Part shown: piece by piece, positions 36,010 to 44,019 of the stretch
Layout of the letters: every line of letters begins with the position of its first letter
How positions within the stretch are numbered: position 1 is the first letter of the stretch
Source: JAICMB01 sp963802915
GTDB taxonomy: Bacteria; Acidobacteriota; Terriglobia; Bryobacterales; Bryobacteraceae
Length of the DNA stretch: 64,000 nucleotides
NCBI GenBank assembly: GCA_963802915.1
Contig: CAWDKQ010000012.1
Span: forward strand, 434,001-498,000
Reading direction: 5' to 3'
Translations under genes and position numbers: made by a program
Notes under the pieces: generated by a model
The model's input: only the letters and a program-made list of their open reading frames with translations
The model's database searches: none
Told to the model about the DNA's origin: nothing

Positions 36010-36070
36010 GGGGCAGTCACGGCCAGTGTGCCTGCCCCGCCAGTACGTCTGTCTGAGGAGGAGAGACGTA
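36010..36070 (+). ncRNA. Possible structured leader with two perfect hairpins
   Basis: Two consecutive perfect 7-base stems: GGGGCAG (36010-36016) with CTGCCCC (36032-36038), and TACGTCT (36044-36050) with AGACGTA (36064-36070). The second loop contains the ribosome-site-like GAGGAGGAG, but no gene begins at the right distance. The element lies in the 245-base gap before the VWFA gene. It may be a regulatory leader, an attenuator or a terminator without a T-run. No known riboswitch is recognised. Confidence 0.3.
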
Positions 36071-36161
36071 TTTCGCTTTGCCTCAGTAGTGGGTTGACTA
36101 TGGAAATCCTCTCCGGGAATTTTTTGAAACCGCAAGGTATCCTGGAGACATCCCCTCCGAT

Positions 36162-37085
36162 ATGCTCAGACGTCGATTTGTCCTCTCGGCTGCTTCGTTA
36201 CCCGCTTTGCTACGCGCCCAGGACGAACCAACGTTCAAAACCGGCGTAAGAGTTGTCAACGTTCTGGCAACGGTTCGGACCCGCAAAGGCCAAATCATTC
36301 GCGATCTTCTGAAAGAAGACTTCTCGGTCCTTGAAAACGGCCGTCCCCAGGAGATCAAGTACTTCTCGCGCGAATCCGATCTTCCACTGACGCTCGGGCT
36401 CATGGTTGACACCAGCATGAGCCAGAGCAAACTTATGGATGCGGAGCGAGGCGCGAGCTCCCGCTTCCTGGAGCAGGTCCTACACCCCAAGGACCAGGTT
36501 TTCATCATGCAATTTGACATGGGAGTCCAATTGCGCGTCGAACTCACTTCCTCTTTCCGGCAGCTCGACGACGGGCTCGCCTTCGTCGATACTCCGACGC
36601 GTCGTGAATTGGAAGGACAAATGGGTGGTGGCACTCTGCTTTACGACGCTGTGTTGCAGGCGTCGCAGGACATCATGCAAAAGCAGACTGGCCGCAAGGG
36701 ACTGATTATCATGTCGGACGGAGTGGATACCGGCAGCGAGGCGACGCTCGAAGCCTCCGTGGAAGCGGCCGTGCGCGCCGACACGCTGATCTATTCCATC
36801 CTGTTCTCGGACTCCGGCGCTTACGGGGGGTTCTTCAGTCCCGATGGCCGCGGCGTGTTGCAGCGCATGTCCAAAGAAACCGGCGGGAACCTGTTCGTAG
36901 TCTCGAAAAAGCTTGGGCTCGATCAGATTTTCGCTCTCCTGCAGGAAGAGCTGCGAAGTCAATACAGCATCGGCTACGTGTCGGATGTGCCGGTCCGCAA
37001 TTCCGAGTTTCGAACTATCCAGCTCGCGGTCAGGGACAAAGGCCTGGTGGTGCAGGCCCGCGATCGATATTGGGCCAAACGCTAG
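36162..37085 (+). CDS. VWFA-related protein, acidobacterial type, exported
   Basis: 307 residues. The N-terminus MLRRRFVLSAASLPALLRAQ has a twin-arginine-like opening and a signal peptide cleaved around residue 20. A short strand region (about 22-65: VNVLATVRTRKGQIIRDLLKEDFSVLENGRPQEI) is the block that precedes the VWA domain in the acidobacterial VWFA-related family. The VWA domain (about 68-260) has the MIDAS motif DTSMS near 88-92, the Thr/Asp positions (GGGTLLYDAV, IMSDGVDTGS) and an end ELRSQYSIGYV. The protein probably binds a partner through a divalent metal outside the cytoplasm. Its role is unknown; the family is highly expanded in Acidobacteria. No ribosome site is clear and the gene seems monocistronic. 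Confidence 0.87.
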   Translation: MLRRRFVLSAASLPALLRAQDEPTFKTGVRVVNVLATVRTRKGQIIRDLLKEDFSVLENGRPQEIKYFSRESDLPLTLGLMVDTSMSQSKLMDAERGASSRFLEQVLHPKDQVFIMQFDMGVQLRVELTSSFRQLDDGLAFVDTPTRRELEGQMGGGTLLYDAVLQASQDIMQKQTGRKGLIIMSDGVDTGSEATLEASVEAAVRADTLIYSILFSDSGAYGGFFSPDGRGVLQRMSKETGGNLFVVSKKLGLDQIFALLQEELRSQYSIGYVSDVPVRNSEFRTIQLAVRDKGLVVQARDRYWAKR

Positions 37086-37160
37086 AGCGCGAAGAAATCG
37101 AGCGGCATGTCCGTTCGCTGTCCTGGATTGTCGCGATCTTACGGTGGAGACCGCGCCGAC

Positions 37161-38333
37161 TTAGTCGCCGCTATTGACGGCTGCTTCGCCTCCGCCGGCC
37201 GCGGCTCCGCTCGACAGGGCCAGCGTCGGTATCGCGTTCGGATGCTCGGCCATTTCGGCCATGCAGTGGATCGGTACCCCTTCAGCTTCCTTCACAAAGA
37301 TGAGGCAGTTGCGCTCCGTGTCGAAATCGACGTTGATCCAATCGCCGCCATGGATCTGGTCCGTGGCGATGAGGTTCGAAAGCGGCTGCACCAGCAGGCG
37401 ATCGATGGCGCGTTTAAGGTGACGGGCGCCGTACTTCATATCGGTGCCTTGATCGAGAAGGAATCGTTTCGCAGCGTCGGTAGTTTTGAAAATGAACGAT
37501 TTCTCGCCTGCTGTGTTGAAAATCCTCTGCTGTACTGTGTTCAGTTCGATATCGAGAATCTTGAACAACTCTGCCGAGCCCAGCACTTTGAAAGTAACAA
37601 TCTTGTCGAGGCGATTGATGAACTCCGGCGTGAATTTTCGCCGCGCCGCTTCCTCGCCAGTTCGCTTGATTTTGCCGTCGATCTTTTCATCCACCGGAGC
37701 AGTTCGGGCTCGCCGAGCCTTCTCCGAAGCGCCGAAACCGAGCTTGGGGGTGAGCAGGGAACTCATCTCCGCCGCGCCGAGATTACTTGTGAGGAAAATG
37801 AACGCCCGTGAGAAATCGACTTTGCGATTATCCCCGAGCGTGAGAACTGCTTTATCGAGAATGCCGAGAAGCAGGTTCCAGAGGGCGTCGCTGGCCTTTT
37901 CGATCTCATCGAACAGTACGAAACTGAGCTTCACGGTGTCGCTGTGGTAGTGATTCAACACCTCCTGGCTCAGCAGCGGATGAGTTTCGCGATGTCCGAG
38001 GTAACCGGGAGGTGAGCCGATCAGTTTGGCGATCTCATGGCTGTGCTGAAATTCCGCGCAGTCGATCTTGATGACCGCGTGCGGGTTCTTCACCAGCACA
38101 TCGGCGGTTGCCTCTACGATCCTCGTCTTTCCCGTGCCGGTCGGCCCCAGGAACAGCATATTGCCGATAGGGCGGCCCGGCGCGGTCATGCCTGCCAAGT
38201 ACATCTGGTAGGCGTTGACAATCTGCAGGATAGCTTCATCCTGCCCGACGATCATTCTTCTCAGACTGTTTTCCAGGCAAGCGGCTTCAGGTCCGCTTCT
38301 TGTTGGATCGAGAGGAACATTTAACCGCAACAT
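37161..38333 (-). CDS. Single-ring Clp/HslU-type AAA+ ATPase (ClpB second-domain-like)
   Basis: 390 residues. It corresponds to one AAA_2 module of the Hsp100 family: Walker A GPTGTGKT, pore loop GYLG within SPPGYLGHRETHPLL, Walker B FVLFDEIEKAS, sensor-1 FLTSNLGA, the Arg-finger region FTPEFINRLD, and a C-terminal D2-small domain with sensor-2 YGARHLKRAID. It lacks the N domain, first ATPase ring and coiled-coil M domain of ClpB and has no ClpX zinc finger or IGF/L loop for ClpP. An insert of basic residues (about 185-225) sits between sensor 1 and the arginine finger. It should thread proteins in an ATP-dependent way, alone or with an unknown adaptor. No protease gene adjoins. The ATG is 45 bases from a large structured element. 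Confidence 0.87.
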   Translation of the reverse strand: MLRLNVPLDPTRSGPEAACLENSLRRMIVGQDEAILQIVNAYQMYLAGMTAPGRPIGNMLFLGPTGTGKTRIVEATADVLVKNPHAVIKIDCAEFQHSHEIAKLIGSPPGYLGHRETHPLLSQEVLNHYHSDTVKLSFVLFDEIEKASDALWNLLLGILDKAVLTLGDNRKVDFSRAFIFLTSNLGAAEMSSLLTPKLGFGASEKARRARTAPVDEKIDGKIKRTGEEAARRKFTPEFINRLDKIVTFKVLGSAELFKILDIELNTVQQRIFNTAGEKSFIFKTTDAAKRFLLDQGTDMKYGARHLKRAIDRLLVQPLSNLIATDQIHGGDWINVDFDTERNCLIFVKEAEGVPIHCMAEMAEHPNAIPTLALSSGAAAGGGEAAVNSGD

Positions 38334-38372
38334 CTGTTTCGCCCCTATGAACGGCCTAATGAACGTTAATCG

Positions 38373-38430
38373 AAAAACGGTGGCCGAGCAACGTGGCTTA
38401 CGGACTAAGCCGGGAGCCCCCGGGCCGCCG
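38373..38430 (-). terminator. GC-rich branched hairpin followed by a T-run
   Basis: An outer stem CGGTGGCC (38378-38385) pairs with GGCCGCCG (38423-38430), with one G-T wobble on the plus strand or one C-A mismatch on the minus strand. Inside is the perfect hairpin GGCTTA (38395-38400)/TAAGCC (38406-38411). On the minus strand the structure is followed by TTTTT (38373-38377). It lies 69 bases after the NIPSNAP stop and would end its transcript, but it is also in the leader of the AAA+ gene. Confidence 0.4.
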
Positions 38431-38498
38431 TAACGTAGATATTCAAGGCTGGCGAGCGTCCAAACAACGGTACAGGGGTTCTGGAACGTACCAGAGCG

Positions 38499-39278
38499 TT
38501 ATCGGATGTCGGAAAAAGGGAGCGGACGTAGAATCGAGTTGCTGATATTCGACACAATCTCGGCGTCGGCATAGCCCGGCTGCGTGCGGAGTTTCTGCCA
38601 TTCGGGATCCGAGCCGAAGTCCTTCCATAAGCGGTCCCGCGCGGCGAGATCGTCGAAGGAGAGCATGTAGACCAGATTCGGCTGTTTCGGGCCCACGATG
38701 GTTTCGCCGAAGAAGACCGGCTGCATCCCCAGCCGTTTGAAAATTCCAGCTTCTCCTTCGTTAAACATCTTGACTTTACGCGCTAATGTCGTCGCATTGT
38801 TCGATTCGTACATACGCAATTCGAAAATACGAGGCGCGCGCTTAGCATCTGTGGGCGGAGGTAGCAGCTCCGGCATAACGTCGAATGCTCGAAGCAGCGA
38901 CGTTTCCAGACGGTCGTAGCTCAAGCCTGGACCGGCATTGTAGGCATCGCGGCCATGGAGGTATTCCTGATCGGCAGCCTGTTTCGCGCGCACCGTCTCC
39001 ATCGCGCCGAGACTCGGAAAACTCGCGATCGTGAGGATAAACGGAGCCTCCGGCGCGATCACCGGAGCCAGGAATCCGAGCGGCCCGGCGCCCGCCCGCT
39101 TCAGCGCCGGCATCGCGACATTCTTCAAAAAGTCCGAGGTACGCTGCATCTGGTTGTCGGGAGTGTTGCGCATCCTGAGATAGCGAAGCTCGATGATCGA
39201 CTTCTTCGAGGGAACGGCGGCGTCGACGTCCAAAAAGGCCATGCTGGAAGCAACTCCTATGAAGTGGCGTCTATTCAT
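38499..39278 (-). CDS. NIPSNAP family protein, exported
   Basis: 259 residues. A twin-arginine-like N-terminus (MNRRHFIGVASSMAFLDVDA) suggests export to the periplasm. Two ferredoxin-like NIPSNAP repeats follow: about 28-140 (IIELRYLRMRNTPDNQMQRTSDFLKNV) and about 150-255 (IFELRMYESNNATTLARKVKMFNEGE, GPKQPNLVYMLSFDDLAARDRLWKDFGSDPEWQK). The family adopts an alpha/beta-barrel dimer fold similar to dimeric stress-response proteins, and its function in bacteria is unknown. The gene is divergent from the GT-C gene that begins 69 bases away on the other strand, and a possible terminator follows its stop. Ribosome site not evident. Confidence 0.87.
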   Translation of the reverse strand: MNRRHFIGVASSMAFLDVDAAVPSKKSIIELRYLRMRNTPDNQMQRTSDFLKNVAMPALKRAGAGPLGFLAPVIAPEAPFILTIASFPSLGAMETVRAKQAADQEYLHGRDAYNAGPGLSYDRLETSLLRAFDVMPELLPPPTDAKRAPRIFELRMYESNNATTLARKVKMFNEGEAGIFKRLGMQPVFFGETIVGPKQPNLVYMLSFDDLAARDRLWKDFGSDPEWQKLRTQPGYADAEIVSNISNSILRPLPFSDIR

Positions 39279-39347
39279 TCAATCCGAGGGTACAACAGAC
39301 TCGCGGCGCGCGGTTGATATTATTCAAATTGCTGGAGAAAAAATCAA

Positions 39348-40745
39348 CTGCAGTGGAAGCGTGAGGTTTCGCTCGCCCTCCTGTTCGTAGGGCTGCTCGC
39401 AACACGGCTCTGCCACCTGGATATCGTCTGGGTGGAAGAAGGATATCCCACTGCCGCGGCCATACAGATCCTCGACGGAAAAGCTCTCTATCGCGACGTC
39501 TGGTTCGACAAACCCCCCATCTCGCCCTATCTTTACGTTTTGTGGGGCGCGCAAATCGGCTGGCCCCTGCGCGTCGCCGGAGCCGTTTTCCTCTGGCTGT
39601 GTTGTTTGATGGCGTACCGCTTTGCGAGCGATGTTTGGAGCGAACGGGAAGGTATCGCAGCCGCATCGCTTCTGGCGTTCTTTCTCACGTTCGGCATTCC
39701 TTCTGCCGTCATGGCGCTGGCTCCCGATCTGATCATGGTTTTGCCGCATCTCGCCGCCGTGTACCTCGCCTGGAAAGCCCGGCCGTTCCTCAGCGGACTG
39801 GTTGCAGGGGGCGCGCTGCTGGTGAATCCCAAGGGAGTCTATGTATTCGCGGCGTGTTTTCTGTGGCTGCGCTACCGCGACATGTCGAAATTCGCGCTCG
39901 CCTTCCTGCTTCCCAACATCGCGGCGCTGGCATGGTTCGGCAAACCCTATCTTGACGAGGTTTGGAAGTGGGGCTTCATCTACGCGAGCCATACTTTCGT
40001 GGAGCGGCCAGCCATCGTCGGACTTCTCAGGACACTTGACTGGATCGGATTCCAGGCCGCGCTTGTCGTCGGCGCCGGCTGGTGGGTCTGGCGCGAAAGA
40101 CGTCCCGATACCATCCGCTGCACCGTCTGGACTGCGATCATGCTTTGCGCCGTCACGGCGGGCTGGCGATTCTTTCCGCGTTATTACTTCATTCTCCTGG
40201 TCCCGCTTGTCATCATGGCCGCGCGGGGATACGTCCTGATGGGTTCGCGCCGGGTGCTGCTGCTCGTGCTGCTCATTCTTCCGCTCGCCCGCTTTGGACC
40301 GCGTTATCTCGAGCTGGCTTCCGACCTCTTCTATGGTCGTCCGCACCACTGGAGCGATCTCGCCATGATGGAAGACAGCCAGGCCGCATCGCGTATCATT
40401 CTCACCGACAGCGATCGCGTCGGTACGCTTCTGGTTTGGGGTTACCGGCCGGATATTTTCGCGTTCACGCGAATGGAGGCAGGGACGCGTTTCCTCGATT
40501 CCCAGCCTTTGACGGGCGTCATCGCGGACCGGCATCTGGTCAGTTCCGAAGCGCTCGTTCCTGAGTGGGCCGCCCAGAACCGCCGCGAGCTAACGCAGAG
40601 CCGCCCGAATTACATTGCCGATGGACTGGGCCCCTACAATCGCGACCTTGCGATTACGAATTACCCGGACTTGAGAGGATGGCTCCGCAACTACCGCGAG
40701 ATCGCCCGGACCGAGCACACCATCATCTACAAACTACTTCCCTGA
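39348..40745 (+). CDS. GT-C fold membrane glycosyltransferase without a standard start codon
   Basis: 465 residues if translation starts at CTG 39348. The first ATG/GTG/TTG in frame is GTG 39432, but the 38 codons between 39318 and 39432 encode a good first transmembrane helix (about residues 5-20, EVSLALLFVGLLATRL) followed by the external acidic loop DIVWVEEGYP, which is needed in GT39/ArnT-like enzymes. A GGAG at 39334-39337 fits CTG 39348 as start. The remainder has about 10 helices and the KPPISPYLY motif. The protein should transfer a polyprenyl-linked sugar outside the inner membrane. A sequencing frameshift upstream is an alternative explanation. The last 12 bases overlap the convergent enoyl-CoA hydratase gene. 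Confidence 0.78.
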   Translation: MQWKREVSLALLFVGLLATRLCHLDIVWVEEGYPTAAAIQILDGKALYRDVWFDKPPISPYLYVLWGAQIGWPLRVAGAVFLWLCCLMAYRFASDVWSEREGIAAASLLAFFLTFGIPSAVMALAPDLIMVLPHLAAVYLAWKARPFLSGLVAGGALLVNPKGVYVFAACFLWLRYRDMSKFALAFLLPNIAALAWFGKPYLDEVWKWGFIYASHTFVERPAIVGLLRTLDWIGFQAALVVGAGWWVWRERRPDTIRCTVWTAIMLCAVTAGWRFFPRYYFILLVPLVIMAARGYVLMGSRRVLLLVLLILPLARFGPRYLELASDLFYGRPHHWSDLAMMEDSQAASRIILTDSDRVGTLLVWGYRPDIFAFTRMEAGTRFLDSQPLTGVIADRHLVSSEALVPEWAAQNRRELTQSRPNYIADGLGPYNRDLAITNYPDLRGWLRNYREIARTEHTIIYKLLP

Positions 40746-41510
40746 CCAGCACGCTGGCCGCTTGTCCAAGAAGGCGGAAATGCCTTCCTGAGCATCTTGC
40801 GCGAGAGCGTTCATGGTCATCACTTCCTTTGCATACGCGTACGCCTTCGGCTGATCGAGGTCGATCTGGGAATAGAATGCGTCCTTGCCGATGCCGACGG
40901 TCAAACTGCTGGCCTCGGCGATCTGGCAGGCGAGCCTTCGCGTTTCCGTCGCGAGATCCGCGGTGGGAACCACTCGGTTTACAAGCCCCCAATCTGCCGC
41001 GGTCTGCGCGTCGATAATGCGCCCGGTGAGAAGCATCTCCATGGCCCGCTTCCTTCCGATCGCGCGGCTCAATGCCACCATCGGAGTCGTGCAGAACAAT
41101 CCGATTTTTACACCCGGTGTTCCAAATGAGGCTGTTTCGCCGGCGATTGCCAGATCGCAAGTGGCCACGAGCTGGCAGCCTGCAGCAGTCGCCAGTCCAT
41201 GAACTTGCGCGATTACCGGTTGCGGGACGCTTTGAATCTTTTCCATCAGAAGCGTGCAGACATCGAAAATGCGCCGATAATCCCCGACGCCGCGGCCCAC
41301 CAATTCGCTCAAATCGTGCCCCGAGGAGAAGATCTTCCCGGATGCCGCGAGCACGATGGCCCGAACATTCTCGTCGCGCGCTAAATCTTCCAGGATTTGG
41401 ATCAGATCGAGCATCAGTCCGAACGATAAGGCGTTGCGCCGCTCCGGCCGGTTCAGCGTCAGAATCGCGATCGTGCCCTCGGTGGCACGCAGCACGGTGG
41501 GGTGTTCCAC
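40734..41510 (-). CDS. Enoyl-CoA hydratase/isomerase family protein
   Basis: 258 residues, GTG start with AGGAG nine bases before. Crotonase fold: oxyanion-hole motif SGHDLSEL at about 62-69, the second Gly in HGLATAAGCQLVATCDLAIA (about 103-122), and the conserved FGTPGVKIGLFCTTPM segment. The second glutamate position, usually Glu144 or Glu164 in hydratases, is replaced here in GVKIGL, so the enzyme may resemble ECHDC3-type members with unclear activity rather than a strict hydratase. It would act on an acyl-CoA in the cytoplasm. It is a single gene; its 3' end overlaps the convergent GT-C gene by 12 bases and the sigma factor gene ends 27 bases upstream of its start. Confidence 0.86.
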   Translation of the reverse strand: MEHPTVLRATEGTIAILTLNRPERRNALSFGLMLDLIQILEDLARDENVRAIVLAASGKIFSSGHDLSELVGRGVGDYRRIFDVCTLLMEKIQSVPQPVIAQVHGLATAAGCQLVATCDLAIAGETASFGTPGVKIGLFCTTPMVALSRAIGRKRAMEMLLTGRIIDAQTAADWGLVNRVVPTADLATETRRLACQIAEASSLTVGIGKDAFYSQIDLDQPKAYAYAKEVMTMNALAQDAQEGISAFLDKRPACWSGK

Positions 41511-41537
41511 AAGTCGACTCCTAACTGGAGTTTACGC

Positions 41538-42098
41538 CTACGCCGCCCCGGCTGCCTGATCGAGAGCAGTGCGGAGGCGCGCCTTGGCGCGGTGCAGCAT
41601 CACGCGCAGGTACTCGCGGTCGACCTGGAACGCCTTGCAGACCTCGTCCTTATCCCGCTCTTCGAGGAAGATCTGCCGCAGGAGGTCGCGATCTTTCGCC
41701 GGCAGCGTTTCCAGGATGCCTCGCACCTGCGAGTTCTGTTGGCGCGAGTAAGCCGCTGATTCAGGATTGGGCGCGTCGTCCATCACTTCCGGAACTGCTT
41801 CCGGCATCGGAAGCGAACGGGTCTCGTTCCGAAACACTTCGAGCACAACATTGTTACAAACGGAATTCACGAACGCACCCAGGCGCTCGGGATGAGCGAT
41901 GCCGTCGCGGCGCACGATCAGGAGGACACGCAAAAAAGTTTCCTGCCGGACCTCTTCGATCAGATGCGGAGACCGGATTCGATTCCGCAATTTGATATTC
42001 AGAAGCTCGCCAAAATAGCGCGTGAAGTGACGTTGCGTCTCGGCATCGCCGTCCCTCAGCCGATGAAGATACTCCTGGTTGAAGGAGGTGACGTCCAA
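41538..42098 (-). CDS. ECF-like RNA polymerase sigma factor
   Basis: 186 residues, TTG start at 42098 preceded by GAGGAAACA. Region 2 (about 8-75) includes HRLRDGDAETQRHFTRYFGELL and the promoter-melting helix IEEVRQETFLRVLLIVRR; region 4 (about 120-175) contains LPAKDRDLLRQIFLEERDKDEVCKAFQVDREYLRVMLHRAKARLR, a helix-turn-helix for the -35 box. Region 3 is absent, so it is ECF-like. There is no anti-sigma gene next to it. It may be controlled by expression or by an unlinked partner. Upstream is a TTAGTA-N9-TACTAA inverted repeat in the divergent gap to the ABC exporter genes, so the sigma factor could influence them. Confidence 0.88.
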   Translation of the reverse strand: MDVTSFNQEYLHRLRDGDAETQRHFTRYFGELLNIKLRNRIRSPHLIEEVRQETFLRVLLIVRRDGIAHPERLGAFVNSVCNNVVLEVFRNETRSLPMPEAVPEVMDDAPNPESAAYSRQQNSQVRGILETLPAKDRDLLRQIFLEERDKDEVCKAFQVDREYLRVMLHRAKARLRTALDQAAGAA

Positions 42099-42125
42099 TG
42101 TTTCCTCTTTCCGGTCCTACCCATG

Positions 42126-42146
42126 TTAGTACAGTCCCTCTACTAA
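42126..42146. promoter_or_regulatory. Inverted repeat TTAGTA-N9-TACTAA in a divergent gap
   Basis: A perfect 6-base inverted repeat with 9-base spacer sits 28 bases from the sigma factor start and 65 bases from the ABC permease start. It is AT-rich against a GC-rich background and could be an operator for both genes. The minus-strand arm TACTAA could also serve as a -10 box. Confidence 0.3.
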
Positions 42147-42210
42147 GGGTCACTAAGGTTGATTACTGACTAGGTATTGATTACGCGGGTCCAGTTATCC
42201 TACAAGTAGC

Positions 42211-43308
42211 TTGATCAACAGACTCGTCGTCGAAAATCTGAAGTTTCGGGCCATTCGCACCCTCTTGAGCATTCTTGCGATAGCAATCCAGGTTACGATG
42301 GTGCTCACTCTCGAAGGGGTTAGCACTGGTGTATTGCAAGAACAGCAACGACGCGCCCGCGGTATCGGCGCCGATATATTGATGAGCGGTACGGGAACCG
42401 GAGCGCTGATCAGCATGTCCTCCGGCACGCTAACCCCCAAGTTCTTGCCTTTCATCGAAAAACAACCTCACGTGGCAGCAGCCACAGGTGTTCTCGTGGC
42501 CCCTAATGGGTTCTTGAGCCAGGTATACGGGATCGATATTGCGGGCATGGCGCGGTTGAATGGAGGATTCCGATATCTCTCCGGTACGCCCTTCCAAGGA
42601 CCCTTCGACCTCATCATCGACGATTACTACGCCAAACAGAACCATCTTCGAGTTGGCGATCATGTCCAGTTACTGAATCAATCCTGGCGAGTGGTAGGGA
42701 TCGTTGAGCAAGGCGTGCTGGCGCGATTTTTTGTCCCGCTTCAAACTCTCCAGAAGCTCACCTCTAACTCCGATAAATTGAGCGCGATTTATATCAAAGT
42801 CGACAAGCCCGAGAATATCTCTTCCGTAATCGATTCGTTGAAACGCCAGCTGCCGGGTTACGGCCTCCATCCCATGGAGGAATTGATCTCGCAGATTTCG
42901 GTGAACAGCATCCCGATGCTTCACGAGTTCATTTATGTAGTTATCGGACTGGGAGTCCTTATAGGCTTTCTCGTCGTTTTCCTGTCGATGTACACCGCAG
43001 TCCTGGAGCGGACCCGTGAAATTGGAGTCTTGAAAGCCCTCGGCGCATCGCCCGGATATATTCTGAGCATCCTTTACCGTGAGACCTTTCTGTTGGCAGT
43101 TTGCGGCTCCCTGTTAGGAATCGGGCTTACATACGGGACCAGATGGGTGATCAACTCTGTGATTCACGGATCTCTGATCCAGGCCGTCGTTTACTCCTGG
43201 TGGCCCATCGCCGCGGGGATTGCGATCGTCGGAGCTTTGATGGGCGCAACGTATCCCGGATTGAAAGCAGCGCGTCAAAATGCGATTGAGGCGCTGTCGT
43301 ATGAATAA
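42211..43308 (+). CDS. ABC transporter permease (MacB/FtsX type)
   Basis: 365 residues, TTG start. Four transmembrane helices in the MacB/LolC arrangement: one at about 15-35, a large periplasmic domain (about 40-230), then three near 245-270, 292-312 and 330-352. The sequence INRLVVENLKFRAIRTLLSILAIA and the end GALMGATYPGLKAARQNAIEALSYE are typical of the FtsX-like permease that works as a mechanotransmitter, not as a classical channel. With the following ATPase it should act in lipoprotein handling, or in export of a peptide or lipid-like compound from the periplasmic side. An 8-base overlap couples it to the ATPase gene. No periplasmic adaptor or outer-membrane partner gene is adjacent. 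Confidence 0.9.
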   Translation: MINRLVVENLKFRAIRTLLSILAIAIQVTMVLTLEGVSTGVLQEQQRRARGIGADILMSGTGTGALISMSSGTLTPKFLPFIEKQPHVAAATGVLVAPNGFLSQVYGIDIAGMARLNGGFRYLSGTPFQGPFDLIIDDYYAKQNHLRVGDHVQLLNQSWRVVGIVEQGVLARFFVPLQTLQKLTSNSDKLSAIYIKVDKPENISSVIDSLKRQLPGYGLHPMEELISQISVNSIPMLHEFIYVVIGLGVLIGFLVVFLSMYTAVLERTREIGVLKALGASPGYILSILYRETFLLAVCGSLLGIGLTYGTRWVINSVIHGSLIQAVVYSWWPIAAGIAIVGALMGATYPGLKAARQNAIEALSYE

Positions 43309-43996
43309 CGGCGCTCTCATTTCGATCCGGGATCTCAAGAAAAGTTATCGCGTCGGCGAAGTCGACGTGCACGCGTTGCGAGGCGTCAACCTCGATGTCC
43401 CTCGGGGCGAATTTCTGTCCATCATCGGACCCTCGGGTTCAGGAAAATCCACGCTGTTCCACATCATCGGCGGTCTGACTCCGCCGACATCGGGAAGCGT
43501 CTTCATCGACGGCAAGGACCTGCTGCGGATGTCCGAATCCGACCGTACCAATCTGCGCAAACAGAGCGTCGGCTTCGTGTTTCAAAAATATAATCTACTG
43601 CCGACGTTGACGGCACGGGACAATATCGAAATCGCTCGCGATATCGCGGGGCGCGACGGGCCTCTCGAACCCTGGTTTGAAGAGGTGCTTCAGTTACTCG
43701 GAATTTCGGGGCGTCTCTCGCACAAGCCGCGCGCACTGTCGGGAGGGGAGCAGCAGAGGGTCGCGATCGCCCGCGCGATCGTGAACCGGCCGTCGATCCT
43801 GCTGGCCGACGAACCGACCGGCAACCTCGATACCGAAAACTCCAACGCGGTGCTGCACCTGTTGCGGGATCTGAACGAGCGCCTCGGGCAAACAACGCTC
43901 ATGATCACGCACAATCCAGAGGCCGCCGCTTACGGACACCGCATCCTGACGATGCGGGACGGGCGCATAGTCGAGCCTCTTCCGGTCCAGCCGTAA
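43301..43996 (+). CDS. ABC transporter ATP-binding protein (MacB/LolD type)
   Basis: 231 residues from ATG 43301, overlapping the permease by 8 bases. Complete nucleotide-binding domain: Walker A GPSGSGKST, Q-loop FVFQKYNLLPTLTARDNIE, signature LSGGEQQRVAIARA, Walker B ILLADEPTGNLD and the His of the switch in ITHNPEAAAYG. The QKYNLLPTL and ADEPTGNLDT wording is that of the MacB/LolD/FtsE group, which pairs with FtsX-like permeases. It powers the permease encoded just upstream. Upstream in-frame ATGs lie inside the permease gene and are not used. A 23-base gap separates its stop from the convergent AAA+ gene, and no clear terminator is seen. Confidence 0.93.
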   Translation: MNNGALISIRDLKKSYRVGEVDVHALRGVNLDVPRGEFLSIIGPSGSGKSTLFHIIGGLTPPTSGSVFIDGKDLLRMSESDRTNLRKQSVGFVFQKYNLLPTLTARDNIEIARDIAGRDGPLEPWFEEVLQLLGISGRLSHKPRALSGGEQQRVAIARAIVNRPSILLADEPTGNLDTENSNAVLHLLRDLNERLGQTTLMITHNPEAAAYGHRILTMRDGRIVEPLPVQP

Positions 43997-44019
43997 CGAC
44001 GAACTACGAACCAACAGCG

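Noticed and set aside
36010..36070. Cyclic-di-GMP or other known riboswitch before the VWFA gene
   Set aside because: The conserved loops of GEMM-type aptamers are missing; only two plain hairpins are visible.
39324..40535. 403-codon open frame antisense to the GT-C gene
   Set aside because: The plus-strand frame encodes conserved membrane helices, while the antisense product is charged and featureless.
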